DNA of 64,000 bases. Origin: Aspidapion aeneum. Taxonomy: Eukaryota; Arthropoda; Insecta; Coleoptera; Brentidae. Shown here piece by piece: positions 21,701 to 33,820 of the stretch (positions within the stretch are counted from its first letter, which is position 1; each line of letters opens with the position of its first letter). The DNA lies in assembly GCA_963576565.1 (NCBI GenBank), contig OY755038.1, forward strand, positions 60,674,366-60,738,365, in the 5' to 3' direction. The translations under genes were made by a program, and so were the position numbers. The notes below the pieces were generated by a model. It was not told the origin of the DNA. It saw only the letters and a program-made list of their open reading frames with translations, and made no database searches.

Positions 21701-24700
21701 TACTACTTTCAATTAATTTTTCAAAGAAAAGTTTTTGTCGGAACAGTTTCAAAATTAAGAAAAACTCATTTTTTATTGGTTTTTTTCCCATTTTGACTGG
21801 GTTATATTAAAATGCCCCTAATGCGCTTTGACATGTTGATAGACAACGATAAAATACTACTTTCAAATAATTTTTTAAAGAAAAGTTTTTTTCGGAACAG
21901 TTTCAAAATTAAGAAAAACTCATTTTTTATTGGTTTTTTCCCATTTTGACTGGGTTATATTAAAATGCCTCTAATGCGCTTTGACATGTTGATAAGCAAC
22001 GGTTAAATACTACTTTTAACGTATTTTTTGAAGAAAAGTTTTTTTCGGAACAGTTTCAAAATTAAGTAAAACTTAGTTTTTATCGGTTTTTTCCCATTTT
22101 GACTGGGTTATATTAAAATGCCCCTGATGCGCTTTGACATGTTGATAGGCAACGGTAAAATACTACTTTTAATTTATTTTTTGAAGGAAAGTTTTTTTCG
22201 GAACAGTTTCACAATTAAGAAAAACTCATTTTTTATCGGTTTTTCCCCATTTTGACTGGGTTATATTAAAATGCCCCTGATGCGCTTTGACATGTTGATA
22301 GGCAACGGTAAAATACTACTTTTAATTTATTTTTTTAAAGAAAAGTTTTTTTCGAAACAGTTTCAAAATTAAGAAAAACTCATTTTTTATTGGTTTTTTC
22401 CCATTTTGACTGGGTTATATTAAAATGCCCCTAATGCGCTTTGACATGTTAATGGGCAACAGTAAAATACTACTTTTAATTTATTTTTTGAAGGAAAGTT
22501 TTTTTCGGAACAGTTTCACAATTAAGAAAAACTCATTTTTTATCGGTTTTTCCCCATTTTGACTGGGTTATATTAAAATGCCCCTGATGCGCTTTGACAT
22601 GTTGATAGGCAACGGTAAAATACTACTTTTAATTTATTTTTTGAAGAAAAGTTTTTTTCGGAACAGTTTCAAAATTAAGAAAAACTCATTTTTTATCGTT
22701 TTTTTCCCATTTTGACTGGGTTATATTAAAATGCCCCTGATGCGCTTTGACATGTTGATAGGCAACGGTAAAATACTACCTTTAATGTATTTTTTGAAGA
22801 AAAGTTGTTTTCGGAACAGTTTCAAAATTAAGAAAAACTCATTTTTTATCGGTTTTTTCCCATTTTGACTGGGTTATATTAAAATGCCCCTGATGCGCTT
22901 TGACATGTTGATAGGTAACGGTAAAATACTACTTTTAATTTATTTTTTGAAGAAAAGTTTTTTTCGGAACAGTTTCACAATTAAGAAAAACGCATTTTTT
23001 ATCGGTTTTTTCCCATTTTGACTGGGTTATATTAAAATGCCCCTGATGCGCTTTGACATGTTGATAGGCAACGGTAAAATACTACTTTTAATTTATTTTT
23101 TGAAGAAAAGTTTTTTTCGGAACAGTTTCAAAATTAAGAAAAACTCATTTTTTATTGGTTTTTTCCCATTTTGACTGGGTTATATTAAAATGCCCCTAAT
23201 GCGCTTTGACATGTTGATAGGCGACGGTAAAATACTACTTTTAATTTATTTTTTAAAGAAAAGTTTTTTTCGGAACAGTTTCAAAATTAAGAAAAACTCA
23301 TTTTTTATTGGTTTTTTTCCCATTTTGACTAGGTTATATTAAAATGCCCCTAATGCGCTTTGACATGTTAATGGGCAAAGGTAAAATACTACTTTTAATT
23401 TATTTTTTGAAGAAAAGTTTTTTTCGAAACACTTTCAAAATTAAGAAAAACTTATTTTGTATTGGTTTTTTCCCATCTTGACTGGGTTATATTAAAATGC
23501 CCCTAATGCGCTTTGACATGTTGATAGGCAACGGTAAAATACTACTTTCAATTAATTTTTCAAAGAAAAGTTTTTGTCGGAACAGTTTCAAAATTAAGAA
23601 AAACTCATTTTTTATTGGTTTTTTTCCCATTTTGACTGGGTTATATTAAAATGCCCCTAATGCGCTTTGACATGTTGATAGACAACGATAAAATACTACT
23701 TTCAAATAATTTTTTAAAGAAAAGTTTTTTTCGGAACAGTTTCAAAATTAAGAAAAACTCATTTTTTATTGGTTTTTTCCCATTTTGACTGGGTTATATT
23801 AAAATGCCTCTAATGCGCTTTGACATGTTGATAAGCAACGGTTAAATACTACTTTTAACGTATTTTTTGAAGAAAAGTTTTTTTCGGAACAGTTTCAAAA
23901 TTAAGTAAAACTTAGTTTTTATCGGTTTTTTCCCATTTTGACTGGGTTATATTAAAATGCCCCTGATGCGCTTTGACATGTTGATAGGCAACGGTAAAAT
24001 ACTACTTTTAATTTATTTTTTGAAGGAAAGTTTTTTTCGGAACAGTTTCACAATTAAGAAAAACTCATTTTTTATCGGTTTTTCCCCATTTTGACTGGGT
24101 TATATTAAAATGCCCCTGATGCGCTTTGACATGTTGATAGGCAACGGTAAAATACTACTTTTAATTTATTTTTTTAAAGAAAAGTTTTTTTCGGAACAGT
24201 TTCAAAATTAAGAAAAACTCATTTTTTATTGGTTTTTTCCCATTTTGACTGGGTTATATTAAAATGCCCCTAATGCGCTTTGACATGTTAATGGGCAACA
24301 GTAAAATACTACTTTTAATTTATTTTTTGAAGGAAAGTTTTTTTCGGAACAGTTTCACAATTAAGAAAAACTCATTTTTTATCGGTTTTTCCCCATTTTG
24401 ACTGGGTTATATTAAAATGCCCCTGATGCGCTTTGACATGTTGATAGGCAACGGTAAAATACTACTTTTAATTTATTTTTTGAAGAAAAGTTTTTTTCGG
24501 AACAGTTTCAAAATTAAGAAAAACTCATTTTTTATCGGTTTTTTCCCATTTTGACTGGGTTATATTAAAATGCCCCTGATGCGCTTTGATATGTTGATAG
24601 GCAACGGTAAAATACTACTTTTAATTTATTTTTTGAAGAAAAGTTTTTTTCGGAACAGTTTCACAATTAAGAAAAACTAATTTTTTATCGGTTTTTTTCC

Positions 24701-27700
24701 CATTTTGCCTGGGTTATATTAAAATGCCCCTAATGCGCTTTGACATGTTAATGGGCAACGGTAAAATACTACTTTTAATTCATTTTTTGTAGAAAAGTTT
24801 TTTCGGAACAGTTTCAAAATTAAGAAAAACTCATTTTTTATCGGTTTTTTCCCATTTTGAGTGGGTTATATTAAAATGCCCCTAATGCGCTTTGACATGT
24901 TGATAGGCAACGGTAAAATACTACTTTTAATTCATTTTTTGTAGCAAAGTTTTTTTTCGGAACAGTTTTAAAATTAAGAAAAACTCGATTTTTATCGGTT
25001 TTTTCCCATTTTCACTGGGTTATATTAAAATGCCCCTGATGCGTCTTGACATGTTGGTAGGCAACGGTAAAATATTACTTTTAATGTATTTTTTGAAGAA
25101 AAGTTTTTTCGGAACAGTTTTAAAATTAGGAAAAACTAATTTTTTATTGGTTTTTTCCCATTTTGACTGGGTTATATTAAAATGCTCCTAATGCGCTTTG
25201 ATATGTTGATAGGCAACGGTAAAATACTACTTTTAATTTATTTTTTGAAGAAAAGTTTTTTTCGGAACAGTTTCACAATTAAGAAAAACTAATTTTTTAT
25301 CGGTTTTTTCCCATTTTGCCTGGGTTATATTAAAATGCCCCTAATGCGCTTTGACATGTTAATGGGCAACGGTAAAATACTACTTTTAATTCATTTTTTG
25401 TAGCAAAGTTTTTTTCGGAACAGTTTCAAAATTAAGAAAAACTTAGTTTTTTCCGTTTTTTTTTCCCATTTTGACTGGGTTATATTAAAATGCCCCTAAT
25501 GCGCTTTGACATGTTAATAGGCAACGGTAAAATACTACTTTTAATTTATTTTTTAAAGAAAAGTTTTTTTCGGAACAGTTTCAAAATTAAGAAAAACTCA
25601 TTTTTTATCGGTTTTTTCCCATTTTGACTGGGTTATATTTAAATGCCCCTGATGCGCTTTGATATGTTGATAGGCAACGGTAAAATACTACTTTTAATTT
25701 ATTTTTTGAAGAAAAGTTTTTTTCGGAACAGTTTCACAATTAAGAAAAACTAAATTTTTATCGGTTTTTTTCCCATTTTGCCTGGGTTATATTAAAATGC
25801 CCCTAATGCGCTTTGACATGTTAATGGGCAACGGTAAAATACTACTTTTAATTCATTTTTTGTAGAAAAGTTTTTTTGGAACAGTTTCAAAATTAAGAAA
25901 AACTCATTTTTTATCGGTTTTTTCCCATTTTGACTGGGTTATATTAAAATGCCCCTGATGCGCTTTGATATGTTGATAGGCAACGGTAAAATACTACTTT
26001 TAATTTATTTTTTGAAGAAAAGTTTTTTTCGGAACAGTTTCAAAATTAAGAAAAACTCATTTTTTATCGGTTTTTCCCCATTTTGACTGGGTTATATTAA
26101 AATGCCCCTGATGCGCTTTGACATGTTGATAGGCAATGGTAAAATACTACTTTTAATTTATTTTTTGAAGAAAAGTTTTTTTCGGAACAGTTTCAAAATT
26201 AAGAAAAACTAATTTTTTATCGGTTTTTTCCCATTTTGAGTGGGTTATATTAAAATGCCCCTAATGCGCTTAGACATGTTGATAGGCAACGGTAAAATAC
26301 TACTTTTAATTCATTTTTTGTAGCAAAGTTTTTTTCGGAACAGTTTTAAAATTAAGAAAAACTCGATTTTTATCGGTTTTTTCCCATTTTCACTGGGTTA
26401 TATTAAAATGCCCCTGATGCGCTTTGACATGTTGGTAGGCAACGGTAAAATACTACTTTTAATGTATTTTTTGAAGAAAAGTTTTTTCGGAACAGTTTTA
26501 AAATTAGGAAAAACTAATTTTTATTGGTTTTTTCCCATTTTGACTGGGTTATATTAAAATGCCCCTAATGCGCTTTGACATGTTGATAGGCAACGGTAAA
26601 ATACTACTTTTAATTTATTTTTTAAAGAAACGTTTTTTTCGGAACAGTTTCAAAATTAAGAAAAACTCATTTTTTATCGGTTTTTTCCCATTTTGAGTGG
26701 GTTACAGTGGGAACAGTTTCAAAATTAAGAAAAACTCATTTTTTATTGGTTTTTTTCCCATTTTGACTGGGTTATATTAAAATGCCCCTAATGCGCTTTG
26801 ACATGTTGATAAGCAACGGTTAAATACTACTTTTAACGTATTTTTTGAAGAAAAGTTTTTTTCGGAACAGTTTCAAAATTAAGTAAAACTTAGTTTTTAT
26901 CGGTTTTTTCCCATTTTGACTGGGTTATATTAAAATGCCCCTGATGCGCTTTGACATGTTGATAGGCAACGGTAAAATACTACTTTTAATTCATTTTTTG
27001 TAGCAAAGTTTTTTTCGGAACAGTTTTAAAATTAAGAAAAACTCGATTTTTATCGGTTTTTTCCCATTTTCACTGGGTTATATTAAAATGCCCCTGATGC
27101 GCTTTGACATGTTGGTAGGCAACGGTAAAATACTACTTTTAATGTATTTTTTGAAGAAAAGTTTTTTCGGAACAGTTTTAAAATTAGGAAAAACTAATTT
27201 TTTATTGGTTTTTTCCCATTTTGACTGGGTTATATTAAAATGCCCCTAATGCGCTTTGACATGTTGATAGGCAACGGTAAAATACTACTTTTAATTTATT
27301 TTTTAAAGAAACGTTTTTTTCGGAACAGTTTCAAAATTAAGAAAAACTCATTTTTTATCGGTTTTTTCCCATTTTGAGTGGGTTACAGTGGGAACAGTTT
27401 CAAAATTAAGAAAAACTCATTTTTTATTGGTTTTTTCCCCATTTTGACTGGGTTATATTAAAATGCCCCTAATGCGCTTTGACATGTTGATAAGCAACGG
27501 TTAAATACTACTTTTAACGTATTTTTTGAAGAAAAGTTTTTTTCGGAACAGTTTCAAAATTAAGTAAAACTTAGTTTTTATCGGTTTTTTCCCATTTTGA
27601 CTGGGTTATATTAAAATGCCCCTGATGCGCTTTGACATGTTGATAGGCAACGGTAAAATACTACTTTTAATTTATTTTTTGAAGGAAAGTTTTTTTCGGA

Positions 27701-30700
27701 ACAGTTTCACAATTAAGAAAAACTCATTTTTTATCGGTTTTTCCCCATTTTGACTGGGTTATATTAAAATGCCCCTGATGCGCTTTGACATGTTGATAGG
27801 CAACGGTAAAATACTACTTTTAATTTATTTTTTGAAGAAAAGTTTTTTTCGGAACAATTTCAAAATTAAGAAAAACTCATTTTTTATTGGTTTTTTCCCA
27901 TTTTGACTGGGTTATATTAAAATGCCCCTAATGCGCTTTGACATGTTAATGGGCAACAGTAAAATACTACTTTTAATTTATTTTTTGAAGGAAAGTTTTT
28001 TTCGGAACAGTTTCACAATTAAGAAAAACTCATTTTTTATCGGTTTTTCCCCATTTTGACTGGGTTATATTAAAATGCCCCTGATGCGCTTTGACATGTT
28101 GATAGGCAACGGTAAAATACTACTTTTAATTTATTTTTTGAAGAAAAGTTTTTTTCGGAACAGTTTCAAAATTAAGAAAAACTCATTTTTTATCGGTTTT
28201 TCCCCATTTTGACTGGGTTATATTAAAATGCCCCTGATGCGCTTTGACATGTTGATAGGCAACGGTAAAATACTACTTTTAATTTATTTTTTGAAGAAAA
28301 GTTTTTTTCGGAACAGTTTCAAAATTAAGAAAAACTAATTTTTTATCGGTTTTTTCCCATTTTGAGTGGGTTATATTAAAATGCCCCTAATGCGCTTTGA
28401 CATGTTGATAGGCAACGGTAAAATACTACTTTTAATTCATTTTTTGTAGCAAAGTTTTTTTCGGAACAGTTTTAAAATTAAGAAAAACTCGATTTTTATC
28501 GGTTTTTTCCCATTTTCACTGGGTTATATTAAAATGCCCCTGATGCGCTTTGACATGTTGGTAGGCAACGGTAAAATACTACTTTTTATGTATTTTTTGA
28601 AGAAAAGTTTTTTCGGAACTGTTTTAAAATTAGGAAAAACTAATTTTTTATTGGTTTTTTCCCATTTTGACTGGGTTATATTAAAATGCCCCTGATGCGC
28701 TTTGACATGTTGATAGGCAACGGTAAAATACTACTTTTAATTTATTTTTTGAAGAAAAGTTTTTTTCGGAACAGTTTCAAAATTAAGAAAAACTCATTTT
28801 TTATTGGTTTTTTCCCATTTTGAGTGGGTTATATTAAAATGCCCCTAATGCACTTTGACACGTTAATGGGCAACGGTAAAATACTACTTTTAATTTATTT
28901 TTTAAAGAAAAGTTTTTTTCGTAACAGTTTCAACATTAAGAAAAACTAAATTTTTATCGGTTTTTTCCCATTTTGACTGGGTTATATTAAAATGCCCCTG
29001 ATGCGCTTTGACACGTTGATAGGCAACGGTAAAATACTACTTCTAATTCATTTTTTGTAGAAAAGTTTTTTTCGGAACAGTTTCAAAATTAAGAAAAACT
29101 AATTTTTTATCGGTTTTTTCCCATTATGACTGGGTTATATTAAAATGCCCCCAATGCGCTTTGACATGTTGATAGGCAACGGTAAAATACTAATTTTAAT
29201 TCATTTTTTAAAGAAAAGTTTTTTCGGAACGGTTTCAAAATTAGGAAAAACTCATTTTTTATCGGTTTTTTCCCATTTTGACTGGGTTATATTAAAATGC
29301 CCCTGATGCGCTTTGACATGTTGATAGGCAACGGTAAAATACTACTTTTAATTAATTTTTTATAGAAAAGTTTTTTTCGGAACAGTTTCAAAATTAAGAA
29401 AAACTCATTTTTTATCGGTTTTTTCCCATTTTGACTGGGTTATATTAAAATGCCCCTAATGCGCTTTGATATGTTGATAGGCAACGGTAAAATACTACTT
29501 TTAATTAATTTTTTGTAGAAAAGTATTTTTCGGAACAGTTTTAAAATTAAGAAAAACTCCATTTTTATCGGTTTTTTCCCATTTTGACTGGGTTATATTA
29601 AAATGCCCCTGATGCGCTTTGACATGTTGACAGGCAACGGCAGAATACTACTTTTAATTCATTTTTTGTAGAAAAGTATTTTTCGGAACAGTTTCAAAAT
29701 TAAGAAAAACTTAGTTTTTACCGTTTTTTTTCCCATTTTGACTGGGTTATATTAAAATGCCCCTGATGCGCTTTGACATGTTGATAGGCAACGGTAAGAT
29801 ACTACCTTTAATGTATTTTTTGAAGAAAAGTTTTTTTCGGAACAGTTTCAAAATTAAGAAAAACTCATTTTTTATTGGTTTTTTCCCATTTTGACTGGGT
29901 TATATTAAAATGCCCCTGGTGCGCTTTGACATGTTGATAGGCAATGGTAATATACTACCTTTAATGTATTTTTTGAAGAAAAGTTTTTTCCGGAACAGTT
30001 TCAAAATTAAGAAAAACTCATTTTTTATTGGTTTTTTTCCCATTTTGACTGGGTTATATTAAAATGCCCCTGATGCGCTTTGACATGTTGATAGGCGACG
30101 GTAAAATACTACTTTTAATTAATTTTTTGTAGAAAAGTTTTTTTCGGAACAGTTTCAAAATTAAGAAAAACTTAGTTTTTACCGTTTTTTTTTTCCCATT
30201 TTGACTGGGTTATATTAAAATGCCCCTGATGCGCTTTGACATGTTGATAGGCAACGGTAAAATACTACCTTTAATGTATTTTTTGAAGAAAAGTTTTTTT
30301 CGGAACAGTTTCAAAATTAAGAAAAACTCATTTTTTATTGGTTTTTTCCCATTTTGACTGGATTATATTAAAATGCCCCTGATGCGCTTTGACATGTTGA
30401 TAGGCAACGGTAAAATACTACCTTTAATGTATTTTTTGAAGAAAAGTTTTTTTCGGAACAGTTTCAAAATTAAGAAAAACTCATTTTTTATCGGTTTTTT
30501 CCCATTTTGACTGGGTTATATTAAAATGCCCCTGATGCGCTTTGACATGTTGATAGGCAACGGTAAAATACTACTTTTAATTTATTTTTTGAAGAAAAGT
30601 TTTTTTCGGAACAGTTTCACAATTAAGAAAAACCCATTTTTTATCGGTTTTTTCCCATTTTGACTGGGTTATATTAAAATGCCCCTGATGCGCTTTGACA

Positions 30701-31547
30701 TGTTGATAGGCAACGGTAAAATACTACTTTTAATTTATTTTTTGAAGAAAAGTTTTTTTCGAAACACTTTCAAAATCAAGAAAAACTTATTTTGTATTGG
30801 TTTTTTCCCATTTTGACTGGGTTATATTAAAATGCCCCTAATGCGCTTTGACATGTTGATAGGCAACGGTAAAATACTACTTTCAATTAATTTTTCAAAG
30901 AAAAGTTTTTGTCGGAACAGTTTCAAAATTAAGAAAAACTAATTTTTTATTGGTTTTTTCCCATTTTGACTGGGTTATATTAAAATGCCCCTAATGCGCT
31001 TTGACATGTTGATAGGCAACGGTAAAATATTACTTTTAGTTTATTTTTTAAAGAAAAGTTTTTTTCGGAACAGTTTCAAAATTAAGAAAAACTAATTTTT
31101 TATCGGTTTTTTCCCATTTTGACTGGGTTATATTAAAATGCCCCTGATGCGCTTTGACATGTTGATAGGCAACGATAAAATACAACTTTTAATTTATTTT
31201 TTGAATAAAAATTTTTTTCGGAACAGTTTTAAAATTAAGAAAAACTAATTTTTTATCGGTTTTTTCCATTTCGACTGGGTTATATTAAAATGCCCTTGAT
31301 GCGCTTTGACATGTTAACACAGCCAACGGCAAAATACTACTTTTGTTCCATTTTTTGTAAAAACAAAATTTTCGGAACAGTTTTAGAATTAAGAAAAACT
31401 CATTTTTTATCGGTTTTTTTTCCATTTTAACTGGGTTATATTAAAATGCCCCCTATGCGCTTTGACATGTTGACAGGCAACGGCCAAATACTATTTTCTA
31501 TTCATTTTTTGTTGGAAAGTTTTTTCAGAACAGTTTCAAAATTAACA
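15749..31547 (-). repeat. Right arm: ~103 inverted satellite monomers of ~153 bp
   Basis: The same monomer as in the left arm, read here as GACTGGGTTATATTAAAATG, CGCTTTGACATGTTGATAGG and CGGAACAGTTTC. Length divided by period gives about 103 copies, mostly highly similar. Variants recur in sets, for example GTTACAGTGGGAACAG deletion junctions near 18208, 26702 and 27382, and GTTAATGGGCAAAGG near 21531 and 23368. This shows spread by block duplication. The outermost monomers (past about 31,280) are more diverged. The period is close to nucleosome length, as in many satellites. Confidence 0.97.
20866..24543. repeat. Higher-order duplication of 12 monomers inside the right arm
   Basis: The block 20866-22704 is followed by a copy at 22705-24543 with a fixed offset of 1,839 bp (12 x 153). 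Shared private variants include AAACGCATTTTTT (21152, 22991), AAGTTGTTTTCGG (about 20964, 22803), GACTAGGTTATATT (21488, 23327) and AGACAACGATAAAA (21841, 23680). Confidence 0.9.
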
Positions 31548-32107
31548 ATATGTGCATCGTATAGGCAATCATCAAACCAACACTGATCAGCTGACAGCTC
31601 ACGAGGCGTTAAAGACCGAGATGAATTCCATCATATGAACATGCGCCAAAAATTAATGTCAAAATACGTTTTTATTAAAAAAATTAATAATACATATTGA
31701 AATTTGAGAAATAAATCTTCGGCGTGCTTCCTAATTAAACTATTTTCCCTTAAATTAGCTCTACTGTCCTCCTTATGGCTAAATAAAAATATTGATTTTT
31801 ATCAGTTTTTTTTTAATATTTTTTTTGGAACATATTGTAAAATTGACAAGATTAAGATTTGGCCTATTTTAAATGGATTATATTAAAGTGTCCTTTAACA
31901 TATTGACAGGTAACAACAAGATACGACCAGTTTAAAAAACTTCAAAGTGTAAAATTAGATTTTTTGATAAAATAATTATTTTTTGAAAACACGGTATTAA
32001 AAAATTATCTATTTCGACTGGGTTAGTAAAGAGTCCAAACAAACACTACTCTGCTTTGTAGGTATGTTCTTACGCGCTAAACGATTTAGACGACTTAATA
32101 GTAGGTA
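31548..32107. other. Degraded outer part of the right arm
   Basis: Mostly AT-rich sequence with fragments of satellite monomer (for example GGATTATATTAAAGTG near 31875 and TTTCGACTGGGTTAG near 32018). The 60-residue frame here is not supported as a gene. Confidence 0.6.
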
Positions 32108-32223
32108 TTGAGATCAGTGTCTTTGGCCACCGCTACGCACCTTGTATGTAAAGCGACGTAGCGCTTAGCTGCGTTCGTAAAACTTTCTGGAGCTGGAACT
32201 TTTGGAGCAGACTTGACACTACT
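32108..32223 (-). repeat. Right terminal inverted repeat of the foldback element
   Basis: Reverse complement begins AGTAGTGTCAAGTCTGCTCC and follows the left terminus over ~70 bp, then again at CACTGATCTCAAT. Confidence 0.85.
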
Positions 32224-32231
32224 CAGATTGG
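32224..32231 (+). other. Target-site duplication, right copy
   Basis: CAGATTGG, identical to 11090-11097. Confidence 0.9.
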
Positions 32232-32369
32232 GCACCCAATGATTTTTTTATGGAGCTATGCAAAAAGCCAAATTTATTCGCATGGCTAATTAAGAGCTCC
32301 CACCACATAATCACCACTCTAAAATCAGTGACACCTGAAATGCTAAGTACAGAGCGGTGGTATTTTTGA
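32224..32369 (+). pseudogene. Mariner-like transposase, 3' fragment
   Basis: This continues the gene broken at 11097. Directly after the second CAGATTGG it reads PDWAPNDFF in the original frame. One frameshift then gives WSYAKSQIYS, matching the usual aromatic-rich segment after the third catalytic Asp, followed by a stop. Further on, VTPEML appears in frame before a stop at 32367, as in the C-terminal helix of this family. The matching element terminus was not found downstream. The multiple lesions show that the host element was decaying, before or after the foldback insertion. Confidence 0.8.
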
Positions 32370-32874
32370 GAAATTAATTCCTTAGGTAGTTCTTAAATCA
32401 ATATGAAAGAATTTTCTTTTAAAACAGACCCGCCTCTTACTTGTTTCGGTGAGGAAGCCATGAACTTTAGTTTGTGGTAGACACTGCATTAAATATTATA
32501 AAAAAGAACAAGCTAACTACCCTGGATCGATGTCAGAAATTTCCCCCTCTATTTTACCGGGGCGCATACAGGACTGGTACGGGCTATGGGTCTGCCTATC
32601 TTGAAACAATGGGCGTAACCACGTGTAAACTATCCTTTTTTCTTATATACTATATATTTTATACATATGCAGTTGCTCTTATTTTATATCTGAGGGCACA
32701 GCAGTGCCTCGCCAAGTTCGTGCGCCGTAACCATCTTTTCTGGAAACATTTCAGCCGATATTTGACCTACCTAAAACTCTACTTCGGAATGAGCTACGAA
32801 TCAGAAACTTTGCACAGTCGTAGATCTCCATGGAGTTAAAAACCCAGTTTCATGGAATTCCATAAAGTAGTAAA
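32370..32874. other. Unassigned sequence
   Basis: A 121-residue frame at 32474-32839 is open on the plus strand, with a hydrophobic stretch (FFLIYYIFYTYAVALILYL). It has no recognised domain and ends at a dispersed repeat boundary. I treat it as chance or as a remnant. Confidence 0.4.
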
Positions 32875-33820
32875 GTAGTTACGAAATTTCAAAAAACGTC
32901 GAAATTGCCACTCACTCACTCACTCACTCATGTATAGATCATCAATATTCTACTGTACTTCCAGACATGCTACAAAGCTGAAATTTGGCAGACTGATAGA
33001 AATTATGACCAAACCCCTGGAAAAAATCAAAAAACCCCAAAATTTTAATTTACTCCCCTTCCCTATACATTTAAAGTAATGTTAAAGTAGCATTGTCCAC
33101 TTTCAGAAATGCTAGAGAGTTGAGCTTTGGTAGACGGATGGTAACTATGATAAAGTCATGGGCGCACCCAGGGCCTTAGATTTTTTTACATATTTTCGAC
33201 ATGTTTCAGAAAAAAACACAAAAAATAGCTTAAAAATCGTCATCATGAGGCTTCGGCCCCCCCCCCAAGAGGCCTAGGGCCCCCCAAGACATATTCCTGG
33301 GTGCGCCACTGACAAAGTTATAGAAAAAAATTAAAACACCCCAAAATTCTAATTTACTTTCTTCCACTATAAATGTAAAGTTATGTAAAAGTAACACTGC
33401 CCACTTTCAGAAACGCTAGAGAGCTGATCTTTTTAAGACTGAAAGACAATATGATAAAACTATATGAAAAAATTTAAAAACACCAACATTTTAATTTACT
33501 TCCCTCTCCTATAAATGTAAATTTATATAAAACTAACATTGCACACTTCCAGAAACGCTAGAGAGCTGAGCATTGCAATGCTGATAGAAATTATGATAAA
33601 ACCATGGGAAAAAATTTTAAAAGTCCAATATTTTCATTTACTCTCCTCCCCTATAAATGTAAAGTTATATAAAAGTAACATTACCCACTTCCAGAAACGC
33701 TAGAGAGCTGAGCATTGGAAGACTGATAGGAACTATGATAAAACTATAGGACAAAATTTAAAAACACGACAATTTTAGACTTTTTTTACATGAAATGTTT
33801 TTGTTATGATAAATTAATAA
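32875..33820 (-). repeat. Dispersed repeat with 141-143 bp internal units, inverted relative to 3.75 kb
   Basis: Begins GTAGTTACGAAATTTC, then a CACT microsatellite (about 32914-32933), then five units each carrying GAAACGCTAGAGAGCTGA or a variant (for example 33414, 33557, 33698). It ends with ACATGAAATGTTTTTG, the end shared with 3343-3371. A MITE interrupts the second unit. Confidence 0.85.
33157..33311. mobile_element. GC-rich hAT-like MITE, 155 bp
   Basis: Ends are CATGGGCGCACCCAGG and the inverse of CCTGGGTGCGCCACTG. Neighbouring units show the empty site. Flanks ATAAAGT and ACAAAGTT suggest a decayed 8 bp duplication. The interior holds C runs and ATCATGAGGCTTCGGCCC, which relate it to 36317-36504. 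Confidence 0.75.

Larger units (their letters stand above)
11098..32223. mobile_element. Giant foldback element with satellite arms, 21,126 bp
   Basis: The insertion lies inside a transposase pseudogene with CAGATTGG on both sides. Removing it restores an in-frame transposase junction (WPPRSPDW to APNDFF), which fixes both ends. The termini are AGTAGTGTAAAGTCTGCTCC at the left and the reverse complement of AGTAGTGTCAAGTCTGCTCC at the right. Inside the termini are a ~153 bp satellite array in one orientation (11480-14103), a unique loop (14104-15748) and the same satellite inverted (15749-31547). Long terminal inverted repeats made of tandem units define Foldback of Drosophila and resemble Galileo (P superfamily) and foldback MULEs. 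No transposase was found inside, so it looks non-autonomous. The superfamily is not assigned; an 8 bp duplication would allow P, hAT or MULE. Confidence 0.85.

Noticed and set aside
15749..31547. CRISPR-like array
   Set aside because: Units are ~153 bp with no distinct spacers, and the context is a eukaryotic satellite.
32474..32839. 121-codon frame with a hydrophobic segment
   Set aside because: The hydrophobic run is what AT-rich DNA encodes by chance, and the frame ends at a dispersed repeat border.
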